Of a stretch of DNA of 21,798 nt, positions 1 to 8,500 are shown piece by piece; positions within the stretch are counted from its first letter, which is position 1, and each line of letters starts with the position of its first letter. The DNA is from CAYMUR01 sp964393615 (GTDB lineage: Bacteria; Planctomycetota; Planctomycetia; Pirellulales; Pirellulaceae): NCBI GenBank assembly GCA_964393615.1, contig CAYMUR010000091.1, positions 1-21,798 of the forward strand. The letters are read 5' to 3'. Both the position numbers and the translations under genes were made by a program. The notes under the pieces are model-generated. The model made no database searches, was not told the DNA's origin, and saw only the letters and a program-made list of their open reading frames with translations.

Positions 1-102
1 TGGCAAATTTGGCTCACACCTGATGATGACACAATACAAACCGTAAAGTATAATGAGAATCACATTTCGGTCTTCATTCTTGGTTACTGGAACGCCCGAT
101 GA
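1..102 (+). CDS. C-terminal end of an unidentified upstream gene (partial)
   Basis: Reading from base 1, this frame stays open for 33 codons and stops at a TGA at 100-102. The other two forward frames close within 45 bases. The peptide ends in FILGYWNAR and has an ordinary soluble composition. Its stop shares ATGA (99-102) with the start of the following DUF1501 gene, a typical translational-coupling overlap that supports both being real. In planctomycetes the gene before DUF1501 is often a PSCyt2-PSD1 gene, but this tail lacks the usual ending (LLN-x-NEF-x-Y) seen in the two such genes of this window. The family is therefore not recognised, and the reading rests on the open frame and the overlap. 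Confidence 0.4.
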   Translation, partial: WQIWLTPDDDTIQTVKYNENHISVFILGYWNAR

Positions 103-1502
103 GACGTGGTGGTAACGTACATAACCGTCCTCTGGGATTCACTCGGCGTGAGTTATTGCAGGTTGGCTACTCAGGTCTGCTAGGGATCGGATTGCCGTCA
201 TTGGTCGCGAAACGGGCCATGGCCAAACCTTCGAACGAGTTTGGCCGTACTGTAAAACGGGATGCCAAATCAGTCATCTTTATTTTCTTGACTGGCGCAC
301 CCAGTCAGCTTGACACTTTCGACATGAAGCCCGAGGCACCGGCCGACGTTCGGGGTACATTTCAACCCATCTCCACCCCCGTACCGGGCATTCAGATTTG
401 CGAGCATCTACCTCTGCTGGCCGCGCGTGCCGACAAGTTCGCCATCGTCCGCTCACTGCAAGGTTTCTCGAACGAGCACGAACACGGCACACACATGCTG
501 CTGACCGGACACGATAACATCCCCCTCGGAGCGGGCAAACATGCCTCCGCCAGGGACTGGCCCTGTTACGTGTCAGGGCTGGACTACATGCGAGGACACC
601 AGACCGGACTCCCGACAGGTATTTTGTTGCCCACGCACATCAATAGTAATGGATCGGCTTTTTGTGGACAGACAGGTGGCATGATGGGTGCCCGCTACAA
701 TCCGCTGCATATTCGACAAGACCCGAACGCTGGCGACTTTCACGTTAATATGAACGAGGAGTTGCCAATCGGTTTGACTGCCGATCGTTTAAACCATCGC
801 CTGGCGTTGCTCGATAGTATCAGTCACCAGCGCGCGGGATTGATCCATAGTGCCGAGGCGGAAAAGTTCAGCGGATATCAGCATGATGCCTTGTCCATTC
901 TTACCTCCGGAAAAATAAGTCAGGCCTTTGCCATCGATCGTGAACCAGAAACAGTTCGTGACCGCTATGGACGACACATGTTTGGCCAGTCACTGCTGTT
1001 AGCGCGGAGGCTCATCGAGGCAGATGTTTCGGTCGTACAGGCCAACATGGGTTACATGAACAACTGGGATACGCACGAAGCCAATGAACGGGACTTAAAG
1101 GACCGTTTATTGCCACCCTTGGATCAGGCCGTCGCAGCGTTACTGGACGATCTACATAGTACTGGCCTAATCGAAGACACTCTGGTGGCGATGTTCGGTG
1201 AGTTCGGCCGTACTCCTCAAATCGGAACAGAGAAACAAGGAGACATCATCCTCTCGGACGGCCGGGCCCATTGGGCTGGAGCGTTCTTCGCCGTCTTTGC
1301 GGGTGGCGGAGTACAAGGCGGCCAGGTGATCGGTAAGACGGACAAAATTGCTGCCTACCCAGTGGGGAAAACGCATCACCCTTCTGATCTAGGTGCGACC
1401 ATTTACAGTGCTCTCGGAGTCGACCCTGGCTCTCTGTTTCGTGACCTCGGAGGCCGCCCTATAAAACTGAACGAAGGTCAGGTCATTTCCGAATTGTACT
1501 AA
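99..1502 (+). CDS. DUF1501 family protein, Tat-exported
   Basis: A 467-residue DUF1501 protein. The N terminus has a twin-arginine signal: FTRRELL at residues 14-20, then a hydrophobic run (GYSGLLGIGLPSLVA) and AMA near residue 42, implying folded export. The family signature follows: IFIFLTGAPSQLDTFD (about 60-75), the WDTH motif (323-326) and GEFGRTP (367-373), then AGGGVQGG near 401-408. DUF1501 proteins are alkaline-phosphatase/sulfatase-superfamily-like and abundant in planctomycetes; their reaction is not established. The usual GRDH motif reads GRAH here (Ala390), unlike the other two copies in the window, so a putative metal or active-site residue may be missing. The start overlaps the preceding stop as ATGA and lies 85 bases before the Tat run ends, so the ATG at 99 is credible. 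A WD40 gene follows on the same strand. Confidence 0.9.
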   Translation: MRRGGNVHNRPLGFTRRELLQVGYSGLLGIGLPSLVAKRAMAKPSNEFGRTVKRDAKSVIFIFLTGAPSQLDTFDMKPEAPADVRGTFQPISTPVPGIQICEHLPLLAARADKFAIVRSLQGFSNEHEHGTHMLLTGHDNIPLGAGKHASARDWPCYVSGLDYMRGHQTGLPTGILLPTHINSNGSAFCGQTGGMMGARYNPLHIRQDPNAGDFHVNMNEELPIGLTADRLNHRLALLDSISHQRAGLIHSAEAEKFSGYQHDALSILTSGKISQAFAIDREPETVRDRYGRHMFGQSLLLARRLIEADVSVVQANMGYMNNWDTHEANERDLKDRLLPPLDQAVAALLDDLHSTGLIEDTLVAMFGEFGRTPQIGTEKQGDIILSDGRAHWAGAFFAVFAGGGVQGGQVIGKTDKIAAYPVGKTHHPSDLGATIYSALGVDPGSLFRDLGGRPIKLNEGQVISELY

Positions 1503-1535
1503 CGATGCTGCTTGAGATGGCATGGAGACACAATC

Positions 1536-2441
1536 GTGGTTGATGTCGTTCAAAAATCATTACTGACTGGACATGAAAACTGGGTCACCTGTGTAGCATT
1601 TTCTCCGAATGGTGAAACATTGGCCTCTGCTAGCGACGACCAGACAATCAAGTTATGGAACATCGCCACCGGTAGCGAACAGGCGACCTTGAAAGGGCAT
1701 GCCGACAAAGTTAATCATATTTCCTTTTCCAAGAACGGTGAAACGTTAGCCTCGGCCAGCAACGACCAGACGGTCAAGCTGTGGGACCTGCCAACCCGTC
1801 AACTCAAAGCCACGCTGACAGGACATACCGGCCAAGTCTATTGTGTCCAGTTTTCACCCGATGCGGCAACGGTGGCTTCAGGCGGTCATGATGCGTGCGT
1901 CCATCTTTGGAACACGGCAACCGGACAGTTAGAGTCCACGTTGAAAGAGCACACAAGCTTTATTTACGCGTTGGCGTTTTCACGTCTGGGAAACAGCTTG
2001 GCCAGTGCCAGTTTCGACCGTACGATCAAGCTTTGGGATCTGGCTTCCAACAGTGTGAAAACAACACTCCCCGGAACTGGGAGCTTTGCTTGGAGCCTGG
2101 AATTTTCACCCGACCAGCAAAAGCTGGTTGCAGGGTGTGACACGATTCAGGTTTGGGATCTGGCAAACCAATCACTGACCTGTCTCAGGGGGCATCAGGA
2201 TTGGATTCGATCCGTCACGTTCTCACCTGATGGTACAACCTTATTAACAGCCAGCCACGACAAAACAGCCAAGTTATGGGATTTTACTACCGGCCAAGAA
2301 ATTGCGACATTTCGCGACGGCCATGCAAAACATCCCGGCACTGTTCTCGACGCTGCTTTTTCGCCAGACGGTCAAACGGTCGCTACGGCAGGTAGCGATC
2401 ACAAGGTTGCGCTATGGTCTGTGCCACGGGATACTAAATAA
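1536..2441 (+). CDS. WD40 repeat protein, seven-bladed propeller
   Basis: A protein made almost entirely of seven WD40 repeats. Each runs GH-(x)-V-x-x-x-x-FSP-x-G-x-x-LASAS-x-D-x-x-(I/V)-KLWD, with one repeat every 40-44 residues and the last ending in VALWSVPRDTK. Repeat five is the most degenerate (GCDTIQVWD, no GH). Seven blades suffice for one closed beta-propeller. There is no signal peptide, membrane helix or kinase domain, so it is probably a cytoplasmic scaffold, unless it is secreted by an unrecognised route. The frame is open back to a TTG at 1512, but the GTG at 1536 has GGAG eight bases upstream and is the better start, giving 301 residues. The gene begins 33 bases after the DUF1501 stop and is probably co-transcribed. 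WD40 genes commonly accompany PSD1/DUF1501 genes in planctomycetes. Confidence 0.85.
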   Translation: MVDVVQKSLLTGHENWVTCVAFSPNGETLASASDDQTIKLWNIATGSEQATLKGHADKVNHISFSKNGETLASASNDQTVKLWDLPTRQLKATLTGHTGQVYCVQFSPDAATVASGGHDACVHLWNTATGQLESTLKEHTSFIYALAFSRLGNSLASASFDRTIKLWDLASNSVKTTLPGTGSFAWSLEFSPDQQKLVAGCDTIQVWDLANQSLTCLRGHQDWIRSVTFSPDGTTLLTASHDKTAKLWDFTTGQEIATFRDGHAKHPGTVLDAAFSPDGQTVATAGSDHKVALWSVPRDTK

Positions 2442-2470
2442 TTCCCGTTCCAACATATTGCCAGCACATG

Positions 2471-2512
2471 GTTGCACGCACCATGTTGCACGCACCATGT
2501 TGCACGCACCAT
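2471..2512. repeat. Tandem repeat, three perfect 14-bp units
   Basis: The unit GTTGCACGCACCAT occurs three times back to back without mismatch (2471-2484, 2485-2498, 2499-2512), preceded by ATG. Each unit carries part of an ATGGT...ACCAT inverted repeat around TGCACGC. It lies 29 bases after the WD40 stop in a non-coding stretch. There are no spacers, so it is not a CRISPR array; it may be a slippage product or a small satellite. Confidence 0.9.
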
Positions 2513-2671
2513 GGCATACGACTTCTACAGCAAAAGTCGGGGCGTTCACCAGTTTTTACTTGTTCCAGGAAGTCCCATCCGTCTGAAGCGTCTACGTTTT
2601 CTGACAGTCAACCTCCAATCACTCCGATAAGATGGCAGCTGTCACCGTTATTTGCTTTCGCTTTCAGCACG

Positions 2672-3043
2672 ATGATGAAGCGAGATAAGACAAAGAACAG
2701 CGTGTGGCTGCTGACATTGGGAACTATTTTCGCAGCGACAACCCAGCACAGCGAAGCTTCTTCTGTTCGGCGCCCTAATATTGTTCTAATCCTGGCCGAC
2801 GATCTCGCGTTTTCGGATTTAGGGTGCTATGGGGGAGAGATTCATACACCACACCTGGACCAGCTGGCGGCAGAAGGCGTCCGCTTCACACAATTTTACA
2901 CGGACCCAGTTTGCCAACCGGCCCGTCATGCTCTATTCAGAGGACTGTACGCACGACTGGCAAACAATATTCTGCGTCTTCAAAGATGCTTTTGCCCCGT
3001 CAGGGCATCGTACGAACGGCTTCAGATTGCCGTACACCTTTAG
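2672..3043 (+). pseudogene. Truncated arylsulfatase (N-terminal stump)
   Basis: The first 93 or so residues are clearly a sulfatase N terminus. There is a signal peptide (KNSVWLLTLGTIFAATTQHSEA), then RPNIVLILADDLAFSDLGCYGG (34-55) with the metal-binding Asp43-Asp44 pair, then TPHLDQLAAEGVRFTQFY, and the formylglycine motif CQPAR at residues 81-85. The usual LLTGLY after the motif has become LFRGLY. After GLY (near base 2950) similarity ends in every frame and a stop follows at 3041-3043. Active sulfatases are usually above 400 residues, so the remaining metal ligands and substrate site are missing. The stump ends 37 bases before the stop of the convergent DUF4091 gene, as if a deletion or rearrangement had joined the two. 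The ATG at 2672 (or 2675) gives the natural signal peptide; no strong SD is visible. Confidence 0.8.
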
Positions 3044-3080
3044 CTATCGAGGTCAAGCTGTCGAATGCTGCTTGACAAAA

Positions 3081-5384
3081 TTACCGTAGCTCCTCGGTTT
3101 CACCCGCAGTAATAGCTTCACTCCGACGCAAGTGATCTTGCAGACCTATGATTTGGTTGGTGAGCATCCATCTTTTTGTTTCGGTAATGGTCAATGAATC
3201 TTCACCTACGTCGGTCAGGGCCAGGGGCGGACGGTACTTGCCACGCCGAAAGTCACCCAACATGGCGCTAAAACGGGCAACGCCGATATCAAATGGAATA
3301 CTTTCGATGACCAAATTCCTGGCGCGTTGAGCCAGCTGTAATTGATGTTCAAGATTTTCCAGCTGACCGGGAAGTTCAGTAGATCGTTTTTCGGCTTTGT
3401 CCAAAAGACTTTGAAAAAGTTGGCAATAGCGGTAGTCATCAATGCCTTCTCTGACGGCTTCCCAGGCAAGCGTGGGAATCGGTCCCGTAGGAGAAACACA
3501 AACCAGGGATAATCGTTGTGATCCTGGATTTCCTCGTGCATTTCCTTGGGAATCGGCCAACCATTTTCTAGCGTCATAATAAGCCCAGTAAGCAACGCCT
3601 TTCACACCCGTCCGGAAAGGCAAAAACCCATAAAATGATCGAGCAAAGGCCATGTTTTCATGAGGTGAATTGCAGTTGTATTGCCAGAGTTCACAACCAA
3701 GCTTTTGAGCGTTCATATGGTTTTCATAATGAATGCCACGATCACCGATGACCCAAACATCATAAAACTGGCCAAGGACACCCGTGCGCGGATCTAATCC
3801 GGCCGTCGTTGTTTTCACCGGGATATCCCAGGACCGAATCTGCCGGAGTGTCGCAAGAGCTGCCTCGGCCCGTGCCCCAGTTCCGCCAGGTTCGTCGTTA
3901 ACATAAAGCAGGGGTGTTGGCCATTGGCGGGTCTTCCACCTTTCCAGGGTGGATTTTAGGGTTGCCTTGGAGCCATATTTTAAAGGTAGCCAAAATACGG
4001 GTTGCCCGGTTTTGCAGAGGCCGCTGTCTAAAATCTCTTGCATGTGTTGGTCGAGACCGACCGCAAACATGGGAGATTCTTTCCCATAAGTGTAGTTGTG
4101 TAAAAAATCCAGCTGCTCGCCAGTGGTAGGATTGTTATACACCGTAGTGGTGTTCATGCCGTGTTCCAGCATGTCATGATAATAGGAAGCACGTAACTCG
4201 GCGGTGAGAAACTCAGGCGGGAAATAGGCTTCGTGATGATAGACCAGAAACGCTATGTCCGGCTCAGGTAATGTCAAATCCATGACTTCAACACTCAGAG
4301 GCAACCTCGCCACGGTTTTGCCCGCGACCAGGATGTCGAGTTGACCATCATAGATTCCGGCAGCCGTCGCTGCTTTGGCATGAGCGGTAACCCACCAGGC
4401 GACTGTCTGGTGGGCAGCAATTGTCCTTGCGTGAGATAATGGCAACAAGGCACCCTCCAGCCTGCGAATGACAATGTCTGTTTTAGACAATGTGGCATTG
4501 CCTGGGCCTTTTAAGTCAGTGGCGATAACAAGATCAACGCCTTCCAGGTTTTGCAAGGCATGCAAGCCAAGCAGGGCCGGCTCGAATTCACCGCGGGCCA
4601 TGCGGATATTCAAGGTGTCGATAATTTCAGATTGCTCGGGTGGCATCTTTTCGAGATCATCTGATTTCATTACGGATCGAGAAAATAACTGAAAGCCACG
4701 CCGATCGTCTTCAGTTGTTGCCAGCGCTTTCACTTTGCCAGTCTTCTCAATTCGCACATCGTCGATCCAGGCCTTATCATTGGGACCACCTTTCACTGCC
4801 GTGGCAAGAATCGTAATGCCATATTCCGTGGAATGACCGGTCATGAATTCCACTTCCACCGGCACCCATGGAAATCCATTGGTCGTGTAGAAGTCATCTG
4901 CCCAAGCGTGTACGCCCGTAACACGTCCATCCTCGCTGAACAAGCTGTCACGCATGGAATGAACGATCGTTTCCACCCAGCCTTGAAAGGCTGACGTCAC
5001 CCACAATCGCATTCGGTACCCGGTATACGGCTCCAGTGAAAAAGAATCAGAAGAGATGCGACAAAACGGCCACTTTCGGTCGTCAGCTGGATCAACTTGA
5101 ATACATACAGATCGTTTTCCCCGCATCTTTGAATGTTCATCAGGAAATAGTTTTCCTCTATCAAGATTCCAGCCAACGACCATGTCTTCGCCTTCGTCCC
5201 ACTTTTCAAAGTCGCCATTGCGAACCGTGAAACGCTGAAAAGCTACTGGTGATTCGCGTTGCCTGGTAACATCTGGTTTCTTTTCGTCGGCGGCTTGAGC
5301 ACAATGGCCCCAACCTGGCAACGTGATTACTAACTCCAGCATTGTCAGAACGACAAGTATTTTATAATTGCTTTTCATTTTCAT
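3081..5384 (-). CDS. Secreted DUF4091 protein, GH123-like glycoside hydrolase candidate
   Basis: A 767-residue exported protein. Signal peptide at residues 1-31 (KILVVLTMLELVITLPGW, cleavage near AQA-AD). Residues 55-213 look like a carbohydrate-binding jelly-roll, from NGDFEKWDEGE to AWIDDVRIEK. Residues 255-372 form a beta-rich linker domain. Residues 375-605 resemble a TIM barrel (HGMNTTTVYNNP; LLYVNDEPGGTG; AYWAYYDARKW). The end (about 625-650: SPTGPIPTLAWEAVREGIDDYRY) is the DUF4091 signature. DUF4091 is related to GH123 N-acetylgalactosaminidases, which use an adjacent Asp-Glu pair; Asp497-Glu498 in NDEP is the candidate here. The substrate is unknown; amino-sugar glycans are a guess. 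The gene is divergent from the PSCyt2-PSD1 gene at 5575 and stands alone on its strand. A second ATG lies two codons in; no clear SD precedes either. Confidence 0.8.
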   Translation of the reverse strand: MKMKSNYKILVVLTMLELVITLPGWGHCAQAADEKKPDVTRQRESPVAFQRFTVRNGDFEKWDEGEDMVVGWNLDRGKLFPDEHSKMRGKRSVCIQVDPADDRKWPFCRISSDSFSLEPYTGYRMRLWVTSAFQGWVETIVHSMRDSLFSEDGRVTGVHAWADDFYTTNGFPWVPVEVEFMTGHSTEYGITILATAVKGGPNDKAWIDDVRIEKTGKVKALATTEDDRRGFQLFSRSVMKSDDLEKMPPEQSEIIDTLNIRMARGEFEPALLGLHALQNLEGVDLVIATDLKGPGNATLSKTDIVIRRLEGALLPLSHARTIAAHQTVAWWVTAHAKAATAAGIYDGQLDILVAGKTVARLPLSVEVMDLTLPEPDIAFLVYHHEAYFPPEFLTAELRASYYHDMLEHGMNTTTVYNNPTTGEQLDFLHNYTYGKESPMFAVGLDQHMQEILDSGLCKTGQPVFWLPLKYGSKATLKSTLERWKTRQWPTPLLYVNDEPGGTGARAEAALATLRQIRSWDIPVKTTTAGLDPRTGVLGQFYDVWVIGDRGIHYENHMNAQKLGCELWQYNCNSPHENMAFARSFYGFLPFRTGVKGVAYWAYYDARKWLADSQGNARGNPGSQRLSLVCVSPTGPIPTLAWEAVREGIDDYRYCQLFQSLLDKAEKRSTELPGQLENLEHQLQLAQRARNLVIESIPFDIGVARFSAMLGDFRRGKYRPPLALTDVGEDSLTITETKRWMLTNQIIGLQDHLRRSEAITAGETEELR

Positions 5385-5541
5385 ATAACTTGCAAAAAAC
5401 TCCGTTGTGCATTATCGGAAAATGACGAGTTTGTCAGCCTATCTTTTGTTTTGATTGTCAATTAATTCTACAAGGCTTTCTACATTGCCGCCAATTGTGT
5501 CGCTTCTTGTGTCGATGCATTCCCTTAGTTAAATTAGGATA

Positions 5542-5555
5542 AGTACTTAAGTACT
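5542..5555. promoter_or_regulatory. Perfect 14-bp palindrome in a divergent promoter region, possible operator
   Basis: AGTACTTAAGTACT is a perfect dyad. It lies 19 bases before the ATG at 5575, in the 190-bp AT-rich region between the DUF4091 gene (-) and the PSCyt2-PSD1 gene (+). A palindrome of this length is expected about once per window of this size by chance, so its placement is the only argument for function. No promoter boxes could be assigned with confidence in 5385-5574. Confidence 0.35.
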
Positions 5556-5574
5556 GTTTACAGAAAGCGATCCG

Positions 5575-8500
5575 ATGAGTTGGTCAACCATGTGGCTTAT
5601 CCGATATGATAATCCTATGCGTGTTTTCCTGATTGCTGTTACCGTTTTTCAAATCCTCTTGGTGCCCTTGTCCGCCGGTAGCTTCACCACGAGAGCAGGT
5701 GAATCGTCCGACCACTGGGCGTTTCAACGCATCGTACGACCTGCTGTTCCGCAACACCAGACCGGGCAATCCCCCAATCCGATCGACGCATTTATCGACA
5801 GTCGTTTGAAGGCATCACAGCTTCAACAGGTAAAGCATGCGAGCCAAGACGTTTTACTGCGTCGACTTTATCTCAATTTGCTGGGGCTGCCTCCATCCAT
5901 CGCTGACCGAAATGCATTTTTGGCAGACAAGTCCGAAGTAGCATATGAACGCCTGGTTGACCGTTTGCTGGCATCGCCTCACTATGGTGAACGTTGGGGG
6001 CAGCACTGGTTGGACGTCGCCCGTTATGCCGAGTCACAGGGTTACGACCGCAATGTAAATTGGCCACACATCTGGCGATATCGTGATTGGGTGATACGTA
6101 GTTTCAACGCTGACCTGCCGTATGACGACTTTGTCTTGCATCAACTGGCCGGTGACGAGCTGGAAGAATACTCCGATGATCATTTTATTGCCACGGCGTT
6201 CTTGTCAACGGCCCGCATCAATGCTGACGAACTGAGCGTGGCAAGACAACTCAACGACATGTACGTGGACATCGTTAATGCCACATCCAGCGCCCTGCTG
6301 GGACTAACCCTTGGATGTGCGCAGTGTCATGACCACAAAATGGAACCGTTGACAACCAAAGACTACTACCGGCTACAGGCATTTTTCGTACAAGGGATGC
6401 CTGGCGACCTCGTTTTAAAAAGCTCCCAAGTTCCAACAGAATTTCACGACACAGCACAAAAACGGAATGAGTTGACGCTCAAAATCCACCAGCGCGTTCT
6501 CCGTGAAGGCATTGCAGAAGAACCGGATCCAATTCAAAGTGTGTTACTCAAATCGGAATCCGAACGCACTTGTGAAGAAGAAGGAGCTTACCGCCTGAAT
6601 AGTGCCCGTTTGAATATACGTATTGCTGGGTGTAACGCCTTTCGTCTCAAGAAAGAAGAACAGGCAGAACTCGATGCGTTGAAAAAAATACTAGACGACC
6701 AGGCAGACAACATTCGACAAGTCTGGGGGTTCTATTCACCGCTGACGAGTCCGCACACCATGAGCGTGTTGCCGATGAACGCCAACTTTCCGTTAATCCA
6801 CCATGTTCCGGAATTAGCATCACGTCGTTTTTATCTCCTGGAAAGAGGGGACCCGTACAGTCCTGTCGAAATTATTAAGCCTGGTTTGCCACAGGTCTTG
6901 GGGCAATCATTATCACCCGAAGAAATTGGCAATCGCCCACGCTCTGCACTAGCGCGTTGGATCTGCAGTCCCGAAAATCCGTTGACGGCACGCGTCTGGG
7001 TGAATCGTGTCTGGCATTACCATTTCGGACGGGGCCTGGTAGCCACTCCAGGTAATTTTGGGACACACGGAGCACTACCCTCTCATCCATTGTTATTGGA
7101 CTACCTGGCTGCCGAGCTGATTAACAACCATTGGAGTACGAAACAATTACAACGTTCGCTTGTGCTCAGCGAGACCTACCGACTTTCGGCAATTCGCGAC
7201 GCGACCAGCACTCAGCGCGATCCCGACAATCTTCTGTATTGGCGTTGGCCATCGCGTCGACTGGAAGCCGAAGCGCTACGGGACACTCTTCTTGCCACAG
7301 CCGATCGTCTCGATCCTGCATTGGGAGGTCCCACGGTACCCCTAGGACAAGAAACACAGCGCCGCAGCATTTACCTGTTTCGACGGCGCGAAGAGCCCTT
7401 GGAAATTTTATCGCTGTTCGATGCACCTAGCGCAATGTCCGAAAGCTGTAGCAGAAGGCATGTCTCTACGACTGCTTTGCAACCGCTCTATTTGTTAAAC
7501 CACCAGCGCTTTATCAATTTGGCGTCCAACTTCGAACAAGCAATGTCTGAACAAACCAGTGGTGATCAAGCTGAACTGGTAAAATTAAGTTTCCTGAAAG
7601 CTTTGTCCCGTCCTCCCAGCGCGACAGAACTCGACGCTGCATTAGATTATCTAAATCTAGCTGCCTCGGAAAAACGGCTGCCGCAAATCATCGACGTCGA
7701 AATTCCAGCGGCTGCTCGCATGCCTCTCCATGCGGAATCTGTCGTTGCCTGGCAAGATCAAATGATCGGTGACAACCAGATAGCAGATCATGTGGAACAA
7801 CAGATGGCGAACAGGCAACCGGAATACGTCGACAATGCATCCGAGCGAATCAATGGACTGCCGGTCATCCGATTCCATGGCGGGACCGGCGGTAAGGGAG
7901 ATCATTTCCTGGAAACAGAGGACTCGGATGAACTGGACTTCACGGACGGATATGCGGCCTATGTCGTCGCGCGCTATCGTGGCGATGGACAGGGGAATGG
8001 TACTATCTTTTTAAAAGGGAGAAACGGGGGAAATGATGTTGGCACCCTGGCATTACATCGCTGGTGCGCTGCCTATCCCGATACAAAGGGTTACATTGGC
8101 GTTGGTCAAAATATCGCCGGAGAGTGGAAAGATCGCCTGCAAAGCGAACGGGTCATTGAAGATGGACTGGCGTGCCTGATGGAAGTCCATTGGGATGGAA
8201 AGAAAATCGAATTGGATATTTTCGATGCCACCGGTCAAATCAACCATTCAGAAATCCCGGTCTCCGGTGCTATCGATCCGGGAAAGGCTGGTCGCTTGAG
8301 TATTGGTGGGTACGTTGATGCGTTTAGCCCAACCGGTGAGCGGTTTAATGGTGACATTGGTGAATTGCTGATTTTCCGCCAGGCACTCAGCGAGCAACAG
8401 CGGTCGGCGATACACCGTTATCTCTGCCAGCGGTGGGCAATGGATGCAGAAGTTATCGATTCGGTGGATCAGCAGGCTGATATTTCGACCGAACTCCTAT

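Noticed and set aside
2471..2512. CRISPR-like repeat array
   Set aside because: Units are 14 bp and directly abutting with no spacers, and no cas genes are present. The same applies to the 11-bp repeat at 11056.
1505..3075. Shared 11-mer ATGCTGCTTGA at 1505-1515 and 3065-3075
   Set aside because: Dozens of 11-base matches are expected by chance in a window of this size; flanks are unrelated.
2829..3089. Alternative frame after the sulfatase motif (MLYSEDCTHDWQTIFCVF...) as a frameshifted continuation
   Set aside because: It does not match the sequence expected after GLY in sulfatases, and no other family was recognised, so it cannot be used to repair the gene.
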